Source: Brucella anthropi_A
GTDB taxonomy: Bacteria > Pseudomonadota > Alphaproteobacteria > Rhizobiales > Rhizobiaceae
DNA length: 64,000 nucleotides
Direction: 5' to 3'
Assembly (NCBI RefSeq): GCF_046630315.1
Contig: NZ_LQBD01000035.1
Location: forward strand, 166,520-230,519
The notes beneath the pieces were generated by a model. That model saw nothing but the letters and a program-made list of their open reading frames with translations. It had not been told where the DNA came from and searched no databases. Positions 8,910 through 17,705 of this stretch are shown here, piece by piece. Within the stretch, counting starts at the first letter, position 1. Every line of letters starts with the position of its first letter. The translations under genes were made by a program, and so were the position numbers.

Positions 8910-9539
8910 TTACCAAACGCCATTGGGCGATGATTTTCCAGTGGCACAGGAAATCGTCAATCCAACCTTTTCATTGGGCATCAATAGCTCTTTGTTCGGC
9001 TCAAATAGCCAGGTCCTCCAATCGTCTGCACCAAGAATTGCAGGCATACGTTCCTGAAATTTCTGCAGATATCTATTTGCGTTACTCGTAATCACGGCGC
9101 AACTCCAGACACTTTTACCGCACTCTTTATCGAGCCAGATCTCGTAAACACCTGCAAAGTTAAGTGGCCTTCCATCTGTTCCAAAAATTTGCCGCTTATT
9201 TCCGTCTCTACTGCCAGTTGACCAGCCGAAAAAACAGCTCGCCGGTATGATGCATCGCTTTCGCAAGAATGCGTTGCGAAACATTCGTTTGGTATCGATG
9301 GTTTCAGTATCGGCATATAACGCCAATGGAGCTGTATTTGAATTATCTCTCCACCAGCCTGGGATCAGTCCCCAGCGCATCGGTCGATAGGCGACCTGAC
9401 CGTCTTGTTTTATCACTACACCGACATTTTGTTTTGGACGAACAGGTTGAGAAGTTTGCAAAGGTCGCGAGGTCGAAACCAGGTTATACATCGACTGAAT
9501 GTCCTCACGCGCGTAAGCTTGCGCAAAACGTCCGTACAT
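8910..9539 (-). CDS. YedK/HMCES-like (SRAP) protein without catalytic residues
   Basis: 209 residues with the SRAP fold: MYGRF start, RPMRWGLIPGWW, ADTETIDTKRMFRNAF, RCIIPASCFFGW, PLNFAGVYEIW and AVITSNANRYLQKFQERMPAIL. Active family members begin MCGRF and use Cys2 to crosslink abasic sites in single-stranded DNA, with a Glu in FYEW and a His in the HxRMP motif. Here Cys2 is Tyr (TAC codon read on the minus strand), FYEW is FGWS, and the His position is Gln. All three key residues are replaced while the fold motifs are kept, so it is probably a non-catalytic paralogue. It is divergent from the TolC-like gene. Confidence 0.85.
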   Translation of the reverse strand: MYGRFAQAYAREDIQSMYNLVSTSRPLQTSQPVRPKQNVGVVIKQDGQVAYRPMRWGLIPGWWRDNSNTAPLALYADTETIDTKRMFRNAFLRKRCIIPASCFFGWSTGSRDGNKRQIFGTDGRPLNFAGVYEIWLDKECGKSVWSCAVITSNANRYLQKFQERMPAILGADDWRTWLFEPNKELLMPNEKVGLTISCATGKSSPNGVW

Positions 9540-9785
9540 GACAGCTCCTCCGACTGCGCCAAAAGAATAATCTTATTTCTATCCCTGAGCTTATAATATT
9601 ATTGTTGGGATCAGACCTGAGATCATAGGAATAATATAAATATCAGTACAACTGGCAATCGCCATCTATCACGCAATTGTGGAATTGAACGCCTTGCTTC
9701 AATGGCAAGAACGCAGTTAGGTTACCGATAACTGCGAACTGGCATCGATTTTATGTGCGCCTCGCTTACGATTGGACGAAATACA
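9540..9785. promoter_or_regulatory. AT-rich divergent promoter region
   Basis: Separates the SRAP-like gene (minus) and the TolC-like gene (plus). It contains an inverted pair ATATTATT ... AATAATAT about 25 nt apart near 9598-9635, which could be a promoter or operator element. No regulator can be named. Confidence 0.35.
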
Positions 9786-11171
9786 ATGTTGAGAAAACAC
9801 ATTATACTGTCGGCCCTTGTGATGAGTACTTCCATGATGGCGATGACTGTCGGGCGGGCAGACAGCATCGGCGGTGCACTGACAAAAGCATATCAGTTCA
9901 ATGCAGAACTTAACTCCGGTCGCGCTGGCGTTCGCGTAACGGACGAAAATGTTGCAATAGCGAAATCCAATTACAGGCCGACGATCACCGGAAGCGCCGG
10001 TTTAACCTACGCGAATAACAAGAGGGCCAATTATAGCCTGCGACTGACAACTGGATCATTCGGGGTGCAGATCGACCAGATTCTGTTCGATGGATTTCAG
10101 ACAAAGAACAATGTCTTGGCTGCAAAGGCCCGGTCTGCCGCCTCTTTCGAACAACTACGTAGCACCGAAGAACTAACCTTGTTCAGCGCCGCCCAAGCAT
10201 ACATGAATGTGTATCATGATCGGCTAGCCGCAGAACTTACTCGCCAAAACCTTGGTTTCGGTAATGAACAGGTTCGCTCGTCGAGAGCCCGCCTGGACGT
10301 GGGAGAAGGCACGCGGACGGACGTCGCTCAAACTGAAGCTTTTCGCGCTAACGCGGTTGCGGCTGTCAGTGCAGCCGATGCTCAGGTGAAAACAAGCGAG
10401 GCGATCTACAGGAGGACAATAGGTGTTGAGCCTGGCCGTTTGCAGACGGCTACACCGATCACACAATTACTCCCGCGTAACCTCAACGCAGCATTTTCGA
10501 TTGCGTATAAGGAACACCCGGCAATTATTGCCGCAAATTATCTTGTCGACGCGGCAGGGCATACGGTGAAAGCATCCGAGGGTGCATTGTTGCCTCAGGT
10601 TTCGGCAAGTGCCAGCATCGCACGCGAGTACAGCAATACTGAAGGAGCACCATCAGGAGCGTCGACGCAGAACGGGTTTGGAACCTCCGCGAATGTCGGG
10701 GTTGGTGTCAACATTCCAATTTATCAGGGTGGACGTCTGTCAGCTCAGGTACGCCAATCGAAAGAAAGCCTGAGCCAGACCAGAATAGACGTAGATGTCA
10801 GCAGCGACCAGGTTCGGAAGGCAGTCGCCGATGCTTGGGCTTCATATGAGAGTTCTCGGGCTAACGTTCAGGCTATGAAAACAAATGTTTCAGCAGCTCA
10901 GCTCGCATTAAGCGGGGTGATTGAAGAACGAAACGTTGGACAGCGGACCACTCTGAACGTACTTGAAGCCCAGCAGGACCTCATCAACGCAAAGCTCAAT
11001 CTTGTCGCCGCAGAACGTGATTATGTTCTGTCCACATATGCCATTGTGCAATCTGTCGGACGTCTTTCACCTGAAAGACTGGGCTTGAAAGTCGCGAAAT
11101 ACGATCCCAAAGAACACTACAATGCCGTCAAGGATAAATGGATCGGCATTCGCACGCCTGATGGACGTTGA
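9786..11171 (+). CDS. TolC-family outer membrane efflux protein (BepC-like)
   Basis: 461 residues with an N-terminal signal peptide (basic start, hydrophobic core, cleavage near GRADS). Two repeated outer-membrane-efflux halves follow. Family motifs include SNYRPTITGSAGL, DQILFDGFQTKNN, VGVNIPIYQGGRLSAQVRQ and VGQRTTLNVLEAQQDL. TolC proteins form the trimeric outer-membrane channel of type I secretion and RND/MFS efflux systems. ATG at 9786 follows GGACG; the ATG-like start at 9753 would place extra residues before the signal peptide. No inner-membrane or adaptor partner is adjacent, so it would have to use chromosomal partners. It resembles the BepC channel of Brucella. Confidence 0.88.
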   Translation: MLRKHIILSALVMSTSMMAMTVGRADSIGGALTKAYQFNAELNSGRAGVRVTDENVAIAKSNYRPTITGSAGLTYANNKRANYSLRLTTGSFGVQIDQILFDGFQTKNNVLAAKARSAASFEQLRSTEELTLFSAAQAYMNVYHDRLAAELTRQNLGFGNEQVRSSRARLDVGEGTRTDVAQTEAFRANAVAAVSAADAQVKTSEAIYRRTIGVEPGRLQTATPITQLLPRNLNAAFSIAYKEHPAIIAANYLVDAAGHTVKASEGALLPQVSASASIAREYSNTEGAPSGASTQNGFGTSANVGVGVNIPIYQGGRLSAQVRQSKESLSQTRIDVDVSSDQVRKAVADAWASYESSRANVQAMKTNVSAAQLALSGVIEERNVGQRTTLNVLEAQQDLINAKLNLVAAERDYVLSTYAIVQSVGRLSPERLGLKVAKYDPKEHYNAVKDKWIGIRTPDGR

Positions 11172-11205
11172 AATCGAGGTTGGATTTTCGATTTAGCAAA
11201 CCGCT

Positions 11206-11231
11206 ATGACCATGTCAGCAAGCGTGGTCAT
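11206..11231. terminator. Stem-loop after TolC-like gene
   Basis: ATGACCA ... TGGTCAT pairs over 7 bp with a 12-nt loop, 35 nt after the stop. There is no T-run, so termination is only a possibility. Confidence 0.3.
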
Positions 11232-11420
11232 CTTCTAGGTATTCATGAATTCCACTCTCGACCTTAATTTCTGCCATTCCAAGGTTCTCGGAAGCTTCCT
11301 GTAAGCCACCGCTGATTTCTGCGGAGTGTTGAGATATAAAGATGTCCTTATATCTCGCATTGCCATCGCTGGCTTTGGTAATTAACGTTGATCAGGTGTC
11401 AAAAATTTGGGTCGAGGACG

Positions 11421-12014
11421 ATGCAGGGAATACAGGGTTATGCGGAAAACGCTGAAAGGCTAGCCACGCAGTACGAAAGCATCACCTTTGCGGACGTGCA
11501 CAGGGATGTCTTGCACCTATTTCCATCAAAACCTTCTAGCATTTGCGATATTGGCGCTGGCTCCGGGCGCGACGCTGCTGCTCTGGCAGCTCAGGGACAT
11601 AGGGTCGTCGCGGTCGAGCCTACCGAGGCACTGCGCAATGAAGGAATGCGATTGCATAACGACAAGGCAATCGAATGGATTGACGACCATCTACCTTCGC
11701 TTGACCATCTACGAACACGGGACGAGCGCTTCGATTTGATCTTGCTCACCGCCGTTTGGATGCACCTAGATGAGGCCGAACAATACTTAGGAATGGCGTC
11801 ACTGGCAGGCCTCCTTACGGAAGGCGGGCGGATCAGTATGTCCTTGCGACATGGTCCAGTTCCCCATGGACGGCGGATGTTTGATGTTTCGAGCGATCAG
11901 ACGACCAAACTTGCCTCATCATTCGACCTTCAACTGGTAGATAGCGTTGATCGCGAGGACATGCTTGGCCGAACCGACGTGAGTTGGAGCTTTGTCGTGT
12001 TTCAGAAGCGATAA
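11421..12014 (+). CDS. Class I SAM-dependent methyltransferase
   Basis: 197 residues. CDIGAGSGRDAAALA near residue 42 is motif I for S-adenosylmethionine binding; VVAVEPTEALR gives the acidic ribose-binding residue, and FDLILLTAVWMHL is the motif IV region. ATG at 11421 has GAGGAC just upstream; an in-frame start at 11388 is less likely. Substrate unknown; resembles small-molecule methyltransferases of the UbiE/Tam type. Confidence 0.85.
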   Translation: MQGIQGYAENAERLATQYESITFADVHRDVLHLFPSKPSSICDIGAGSGRDAAALAAQGHRVVAVEPTEALRNEGMRLHNDKAIEWIDDHLPSLDHLRTRDERFDLILLTAVWMHLDEAEQYLGMASLAGLLTEGGRISMSLRHGPVPHGRRMFDVSSDQTTKLASSFDLQLVDSVDREDMLGRTDVSWSFVVFQKR

Positions 12015-12274
12015 CAATGGGACCGCGACTATCCGCCAACGCCAAGCCAAAAAGCTGCTAGTCGACTTCCCACCCCACAGTTGCCAGACCGATGTCGCCC
12101 CATCAAGGCATAGGAGGAGCATTAGCTGCATTCAAATTTGCATCAGTATAAGTCTTTAGCTGAATCGTTCATTGTCGGTTTCTAACGGCCCCGCCGGGAA
12201 TGGCTCTTGCTACGAGCCAAGGCGATATTTAGTAAATTACCCGATGTGCGCGATAGTATAGAGGCTGGGTTTGG

Positions 12275-12859
12275 ATGTTATTTTTAGTGAGGCACGGACA
12301 AACTGAATTCAACGCCGCTGGTCGATGGCAAGGCCAGTGCGACTCTCCGTTAACTGAACTTGGACGAGCCCAAGCCTCTGCCGTCGCGGGGATTCTCAGG
12401 CAACGAGGGCTAGATGAGTACACCAAAATTGTATCGAGCCCTCTCGGTCGAGCGATCCAGACTGCAGAGATTATTGCCAATTCGCTGGAAGTGGTTGAGC
12501 CGGTGATGCTCGATGAGCGATTGAAAGAAGTCGGTATGGGGTCATGGGATGGATTGACTGACGCCGAAATTGAGATCAAGTCGCCCAACGTCCGAGATGG
12601 ATTGGGGAGCAATGAATGGTTTTTCCATTCTTCCGACGGTGAACGATACACAGATATGTTGGATCGGGTTCGCGCTGCCCTGGACGATCTGCTAGTTGAT
12701 CAATGCGTACCGAAAATCGTCGTTTGTCATGGTGTGACAAGTCGCTTGCTCAGAGGAATCCATTGCGATCTCAGCAAAGATGAAATGCTTGAATTGGACG
12801 TCCCGCAAAATGCCGCATTCCTTCTAACGGAACCCGGTTTGGTCGAGCGCCTTGACTAA
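12275..12859 (+). CDS. Histidine phosphatase family protein
   Basis: 194 residues. It starts LFLVRHGQTEFN, the phosphohistidine RHG motif, with SSPLGRAIQTAEII, then KEVGMGSWDGLT and VVCHGVTSRLL, which carries the second catalytic His. This is the phosphoglycerate mutase-like branch 1 fold and the size is typical. Substrate (sugar phosphate, nucleotide or other) cannot be assigned. Confidence 0.88.
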   Translation: MLFLVRHGQTEFNAAGRWQGQCDSPLTELGRAQASAVAGILRQRGLDEYTKIVSSPLGRAIQTAEIIANSLEVVEPVMLDERLKEVGMGSWDGLTDAEIEIKSPNVRDGLGSNEWFFHSSDGERYTDMLDRVRAALDDLLVDQCVPKIVVCHGVTSRLLRGIHCDLSKDEMLELDVPQNAAFLLTEPGLVERLD

Positions 12860-13040
12860 TTAGTGCGATAAAAACTCCGCCAAGCCAGAGGTTGCCATTG
12901 ACTGATCAATGCCCCATTTCGAAGGCTGGTCTTCACAATCGGCCATTTCGCCTTCGACCCTCATTGCGATAAAGTCGAAGCGATAATCTAGCTGAGCTCG
13001 GTGTTCGAACAATCGGCAGCAGGCCAAACGGAGATAATCA

Positions 13041-13610
13041 TTGTTACGCTTGTCAGACGATACAAAATGGCCGGAATTCTTTCACATAAGCACTAAGCGC
13101 TTGGAATTGCGCTTGGTAGCAAAGTCAGACGCTTTCGCGCTACAACAGTTGATGACGTCCGAGATTAGCCGGTGGCTAGCGACATGGCCCTATCCTCTTT
13201 CTCAAACTGTGACCGAACAAATTATCGGTAGAGCGCTTGAGCAATATTACCATCAGCGCGCGCTTCCGCTCGTTATAATCGATCATTCAGACGGACAGAT
13301 TATCGGTTGGATAAAGGTGTTTTTTGAAGAGCGAGATAGCCAAAAATTTGGAGAAATCGGTTATTGGTTGTCTGAGAATGCACAGGGCAATGGGTTCGCT
13401 TATGAAGCTTCGAGCGCTCTGATTAAAGTTTGTTTCGAACAGATAGGAGTTGCGCTGATCCAAGCAGGAGCCCAGACGACAAATCACGTTTCTCTAAACC
13501 TTCTAAAGAAGTTGGGAATGCAAAATATCGGAGAGCGACTTGTTTATGCCCCAGCTCGCGACAGAGAAGAACTATGCACGTACTTTGAAATAAAAAGAAT
13601 GGGCGTCTGA
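13041..13610 (+). CDS. GNAT acetyltransferase, RimJ/RimL-like
   Basis: 189 residues. STKRLELRLVAKSDAFAL is the usual opening of RimJ/RimL-type acetyltransferases, followed by GEIGYWLSENAQGNGFAYEASSALI (motif A) and NHVSLNLLKKLGMQNIGE (motif B). The start appears to be TTG at 13041, with GGAG 7 nt upstream and no ATG in a suitable place. Substrate unknown (protein N-terminus or amino group on a small molecule). Confidence 0.82.
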   Translation: MLRLSDDTKWPEFFHISTKRLELRLVAKSDAFALQQLMTSEISRWLATWPYPLSQTVTEQIIGRALEQYYHQRALPLVIIDHSDGQIIGWIKVFFEERDSQKFGEIGYWLSENAQGNGFAYEASSALIKVCFEQIGVALIQAGAQTTNHVSLNLLKKLGMQNIGERLVYAPARDREELCTYFEIKRMGV

Positions 13611-13899
13611 AAACCCAAGTCAACCGTCCCGTCCGGGGCCTCGTTCAGACATTTGACTGATTTGCGCCGAACAGCAGGTATGTCAGGTTGACCATTCGGT
13701 CACCATCGGGCATTAGATTGATCCATGAGCAACGAAACCGCACGATTGATGAAGAAGGGCCGCAATGAGCGGGCTATCTTCCTGTGCGTGTTCGGCGGGC
13801 GAGGTCTTCGCGTCCAGTCGTGATGCCGCGCGTTCATGCGCGACCGATTGGACGTAAAAATAACCTTATCCCTCAAATGGCCATCATGGAGAACAGGCC

Positions 13900-14652
13900 A
13901 TGCTCAGCATTCTGAATGTAAACTCGCTCGTGCATTGGGAGGAACGCGAAATCCTCCGTCGTGAAGAGCTCATCCGCCATTTTTCCGAGGAAGTTAAATT
14001 CTTCCTCCGCTCAGTCAATCCAGCATGGGACATGCGACGTGTCGAGGCTCCCACGCTCATTCCCAGAAACATGATCTCCGACGCTTATGAAAATGCTGAC
14101 GTCTGGGTACAGGAGCGCATGACTGCGACCGAGACGGAATTGGTCCTCCGCCCGGAGACAACTCCGTCAACGTACGCCTACATGGCCCACCTGCTCGACA
14201 ATCACTCTGGCACGAAACTGCCACTATGCGTATGGCAGGCAGGCCGTTCCTATCGTCGCGAGCAGGAACAAACAACGGCGCACATGCGTCTGAAGGAGTT
14301 CTGGCAATTAGAATTCCAGGCGGCCTTCACTGCCGACACCGGAATGGACTATCACACGGCATGCCTTGAACCGGTCAGAAAGATGATCGCGTCAGTGATC
14401 GGCCTGCCCACCAGAATTGTGCAATCTGATCGCCTGCCCAGCTATAGTCAGGTGACTATGGATATCGAATTAGACAACGGCTTCAAGTGGATGGAAGCGT
14501 GTTCGATCTCGAAGAGAACAGACTTCCCCCGCAAATTCTTTTCCCGTTCCAAGGGCGGGGCGACACGCTAACACGGTGTCCTCGTTCTTGAAATCGCCAT
14601 CGGCCTTGATCGCTGCCTGCATAATTGGGCGATTGCGGCAGAAAAGGCGTAA
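13900..14652 (+). pseudogene. Class II aminoacyl-tRNA synthetase-like gene with internal TAA
   Basis: Residues 1-223 encode a class II synthetase catalytic core resembling alpha2 glycyl-tRNA synthetase: LRPETTPSTYAYM, then motif 2 in WQAGRSYRREQEQTTAHMRLKEFWQLEFQ. The frame stops at TAA 14569-14571. The same frame continues without it into HGVLVLEIAIGLDRCLHNW, which is motif 3 (the ATP-binding Arg), and ends at TAA 14650-14652. Without motif 3 the protein cannot bind ATP normally, so this is a nonsense-disrupted gene or needs readthrough. No tRNA-binding domain is present, as in stand-alone synthetase paralogues that act on carrier proteins or small molecules. Confidence 0.75.
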
Positions 14653-14756
14653 TTCATCAATGGGATTTGCTGTCGCTTCACAATGGGGGCGACAGCAACA
14701 CTGCCTTCTCCCCTGAAATGCCGTCAAGGTACTGGCAGACTTACTCAATCGTACCG

Positions 14757-15149
14757 TCATTGTTGTGGTGACAGTTCAAGTCCGTTGGGCAAAGAAATCC
14801 AGATTACCGTCTGCTCCTCTGGTGAATGTCGAGAAAGATGACCTTTGCCATGCGTGTCCATAACCAGGACGAAACTGCCAGCAGAAACGTGGCGCACTTC
14901 CCCATCACTCGTCTCGTATTCCACTGAACCGTCAAGTCGCACTGTTAGAACGGGTTCCGGCACCCTATGCCAAGCGACTTCCCGCATCCCTGCGGGTATA
15001 TGGGAGATGCGTACGCGAGAAGCTGGGTAACTGCCGGTGACATCAAAGGGAACAGCGTCGGGATGTACCGAGCGCTTTGTTGTCGGCAATTCGATTTCAT
15101 CAAAATGAGATTCACCATCTGGAGTGGCGTAGATGCGCAGACACTTCAT
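14757..15149 (-). CDS. Cupin-like small protein
   Basis: About 130 residues. Segments VPFDVTGSYPASRVRISHIPAG, VLTVRLDGSVEYETSDGEVRHVSAGSFVLVMDTHGKGHLSR follow a single-domain cupin pattern, including the G-rich turn after the second strand pair and an H-containing end strand. ATG at 15149 follows AAGGAAACC; the open frame extends to 15233. The usual HxH metal pair is not clear, so metal binding is uncertain. Function unknown. Confidence 0.65.
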   Translation of the reverse strand: MKCLRIYATPDGESHFDEIELPTTKRSVHPDAVPFDVTGSYPASRVRISHIPAGMREVAWHRVPEPVLTVRLDGSVEYETSDGEVRHVSAGSFVLVMDTHGKGHLSRHSPEEQTVIWISLPNGLELSPQQ

Positions 15150-15288
15150 CAAGGTTTCCTTTCGGAAAACGAGCTTCGCACCGAAACGATTACCTATCCC
15201 GTTGGGAAAGTAAACTATATCATTCTCACCCAAAAGGCCGCCTCGGACAGAGCAAACTTAGATCTGGCTGGTTCGCATTCACGAGTGG

Positions 15289-15795
15289 TCAACTACCGTC
15301 AAGTATGAGGGCCATGTTGACGGTATCCATGAACCGCCCATCGATTAGCACGCTTCGTCGTTGTACACCCTCCCTAACGAAGCCAGCTTTCTCATAAAGG
15401 CCAATCGCCTGCGGGTTATCCGCGTGAACCGATAATTCGACACGGACAAGATCAACTTTCCTCGCTTGTTCCAGCGCCGCTACCACCAGCCGACAACCGA
15501 TACCACACCCCCTGTAGTTTGGGATAATTCCCATTGCTAACGTTCCACGATGAGCGTGGGTCGGGAAAAAGTGACGCGAGATATCGCACCAGCCAACCAC
15601 CGTATCATCTACAACGGCAACCACATGGGGATTGCCTTGACCAATCATGTTGAGTAGGTGCTCTCTTGTCTCCAGTAAAGGAAATGCTTCCAGCATCGTC
15701 AGGAATTTTCTCTCCCTGGCGACCGTGTCCAATGCCGTATGGAGGCCCTCAACATGCTCGGCAGTTGTCTCCACAATCTCCACCTGACCTGGCAT
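15289..15795 (-). CDS. GNAT-family N-acetyltransferase
   Basis: 168 residues. AMGIIPNYRGCGIGCRLVVAALEQA is motif A and NPQAIGLYEKAGFVREGVQRR is motif B, typical of L-amino-acid or aminoglycoside-like GNATs. The upstream part TALDTVARERKFL matches acetyltransferases of the PF00583 group with this length. I chose ATG at 15795 because GGGAG lies 9 nt upstream; the frame is open to 15879 but those starts have no ribosome site. Confidence 0.82.
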   Translation of the reverse strand: MPGQVEIVETTAEHVEGLHTALDTVARERKFLTMLEAFPLLETREHLLNMIGQGNPHVVAVVDDTVVGWCDISRHFFPTHAHRGTLAMGIIPNYRGCGIGCRLVVAALEQARKVDLVRVELSVHADNPQAIGLYEKAGFVREGVQRRSVLIDGRFMDTVNMALILDGS

Positions 15796-16090
15796 ATCTA
15801 GTTCTCCCGGTTCCACTTCGCTTCCTCTTCGTGGAAAAATCTCCCAATTAAGATTAGTCATGTAATGACGCAGTCGCAATGACCGCTATAGGTCAGATTT
15901 TGTCGAAGCCAACACCCATGGTCCGCTTCCACTACAAACCACACCGCAACCTGCGTAAGAGACGTGACAGGTTTCAGAAAGTTTTTGCGCCCAGCTCCGA
16001 TGCTAAAATTGCGCACGTTGCAGTCTGGCTTCCACTTACCCAATAGCTGGCGAATAAAGACGTAGCGATTTCACGTCATAAACGTCCGCT

Positions 16091-16528
16091 TTATTGGATC
16101 ATCTTGTGAAGCTGAATACTCTCATGATTGTCGGCATCGAAAGTGAAACGGGTATATCCCAACCTCAGATAAAACCCCGTTGCGGCGGGGAAGGCGTGGA
16201 CCAGAAGCTCTCTGATACCCAACGACTTTGCGAGCTGTTCAACGTGATCCATGAGTGCAGTGCCGTGCCCGGCTCTCTGCAAATCAGAAACAACTGCAAC
16301 CAGCCGGACAATCGCCGTTTGGGCGCTTTTCTGATCGAGGCGTGCGGTACCTATAGGAACTCCATCGAGCTTCAGCAGAAGCGACAGATTTTCGTCTTTG
16401 ACCTCCTCCGGACCATTACAAATATACTGTTGGCTCCCGCCGAATAAGACGTGATGCCGTATCTGATGGTAGGCAGAGAAATCTTCAGCGTTTTCAATCA
16501 GCGTCAGTGTGTAGAGAGCCATACGCAT
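16091..16528 (-). CDS. GNAT-family N-acetyltransferase
   Basis: 145 residues. VRLVAVVSDLQRAGHGTALMDHVEQLA is motif A (RAGHGT in place of RGxGxG/A), then ELLVHAFPAATGFYLRLGYTRF is motif B. The start is ATG 16528 or the second ATG at 16522; no clear ribosome site separates them. Substrate unknown. Confidence 0.8.
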   Translation of the reverse strand: MRMALYTLTLIENAEDFSAYHQIRHHVLFGGSQQYICNGPEEVKDENLSLLLKLDGVPIGTARLDQKSAQTAIVRLVAVVSDLQRAGHGTALMDHVEQLAKSLGIRELLVHAFPAATGFYLRLGYTRFTFDADNHESIQLHKMIQ

Positions 16529-16709
16529 ATTTTATGTACGCCAACTGAATTGTCCAGCAAGGAAGCCGAGCTTCAGACTGGCCCCCTTAGGTTTACCTCG
16601 TCCAAAATCCGTCAATCGTACGTATTCTATAACTGCTTTGTGAAACCGTCCCAGCCTTATGCAGGCAGTGTTCCAGCTCGGGCTCGGCAAACAGCAGTCA
16701 TGAAAATTG

Positions 16710-16943
16710 CTAGCCCTGCTTGCGTGCCCTGATAGCGCGAACCCACGTGTTATTGAACATAACAGCTCCGATGAGCAGCGCCACTGCGCCCAACGCGATC
16801 ATGCCAACGGCTGTCCCCTGGGCTCCGAACTGCTGATAAAGCCATCCAGATTTTTCAACCGTCTGAGCTGGTTTTCCAAGACGAAGAATGCCTTGGATGA
16901 GTGCTCCGAAACCGACAATCAACATGCAAACGCTTCTAATCAT
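16710..16943 (-). CDS. Small membrane protein, two TM segments
   Basis: About 77 residues with two hydrophobic stretches (MLIVGFGALIQGILRLG and TAVGMIALGAVALLIGAVMF) joined by a short polar loop and ending RAIRARKQG, which suggests a cytoplasmic C terminus. No family is recognised. It lies directly downstream of the TonB-C-like gene on the same strand, so the two may be co-transcribed. Confidence 0.5.
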   Translation of the reverse strand: MIRSVCMLIVGFGALIQGILRLGKPAQTVEKSGWLYQQFGAQGTAVGMIALGAVALLIGAVMFNNTWVRAIRARKQG

Positions 16944-16984
16944 GGCGTGCAAATATCAGTTCTGCTTGATCATATCCATATCGC

Positions 16985-17347
16985 TTATTGAGACTTTGGC
17001 TCGTCGGTCATCGGTGAGGTGGCTTTGAAAATAAACGGCACTCTCACCTTACCGACAATCGCGGTCTGATATGGCTGGCATTTCCTCACGGCTTCCTCAG
17101 CTGCCAATCCGACAACATAGTTGGTGAAGCCTCCAGATTTCACCGTTTCGACGTCAGTAACTTTTCCGTTTTTGTGAAGGCGGAATTCTATAACAGCGTC
17201 TCCAGACTGGTTGAGAGGCATCCTAAAACATTTGCGAACCTGATTTGCGAGACGGAAAGCCTCCTCACGGCTCGGCGGCTCATTGGCGAACGAAATACCG
17301 ACACCCAGTGTTGCCATCAAGGCGATGCCATACAGCGTGATCTTCAT
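16985..17347 (-). CDS. Periplasmic protein with TonB/TolA C-terminal-like domain
   Basis: 120 residues. A signal peptide (MKITLYGIALMATLGVGISFA) is followed by REEAFRLANQVRKCFRMP, AVIEFRLHKNGKVTDVETVKSGG and AAEEAVRKCQPYQ, the strand-helix pattern of TonB/TolA C-terminal domains (energy-transducer C-terminal fold). ATG at 17347 has AGGAG 6 nt upstream. There is no cytoplasmic anchor or proline-rich spacer, so it is a free periplasmic domain and not a complete TonB. Role unknown. Confidence 0.7.
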   Translation of the reverse strand: MKITLYGIALMATLGVGISFANEPPSREEAFRLANQVRKCFRMPLNQSGDAVIEFRLHKNGKVTDVETVKSGGFTNYVVGLAAEEAVRKCQPYQTAIVGKVRVPFIFKATSPMTDEPKSQ

Positions 17348-17705
17348 ACCCAACTCCTGAAAGTTAACGTTCAGCGCGCACGAGAGCTAAGACTGCTCCT
17401 TATGCCGGTTGCAACTTCCGTTGTGAATCCTGAGCATAATAACGCCACCAAATTTTTATGGTTAACTCAAATTTAGTTGTTGCAATCAAATCGAAACGCT
17501 GCCATATGCAGCGCCCTGAGCTTAAACGCTCAAGCAAAAGGATAACATCACCATGATACGCAAACCGACTACCCAGTGGAGCACAAGCAAGGCCTAGTAT
17601 TGGCGTCGGTTTAATACCCGTTGCGCGATTGCATCGGCTTATCCTTGTGTTCCCCATTTGACCGCCTTCGGCCATCGTGGCCACCGAAAGCTTCAGGGGA
17701 CAGCT
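17348..17705. other. Intergenic between envelope gene and transposition module
   Basis: No supported ORF. CAGGGGA at ~17695 is the ribosome site for the tnsA-like start. I looked here for a transposon left end matching the right-end repeats and did not find a convincing one. Confidence 0.4.

Noticed and set aside
14570..14585. 13-bp match AACACGGTGTCCT shared with 42665 near the tRNA
   Set aside because: Short, in unrelated context, no surrounding similarity; chance match.
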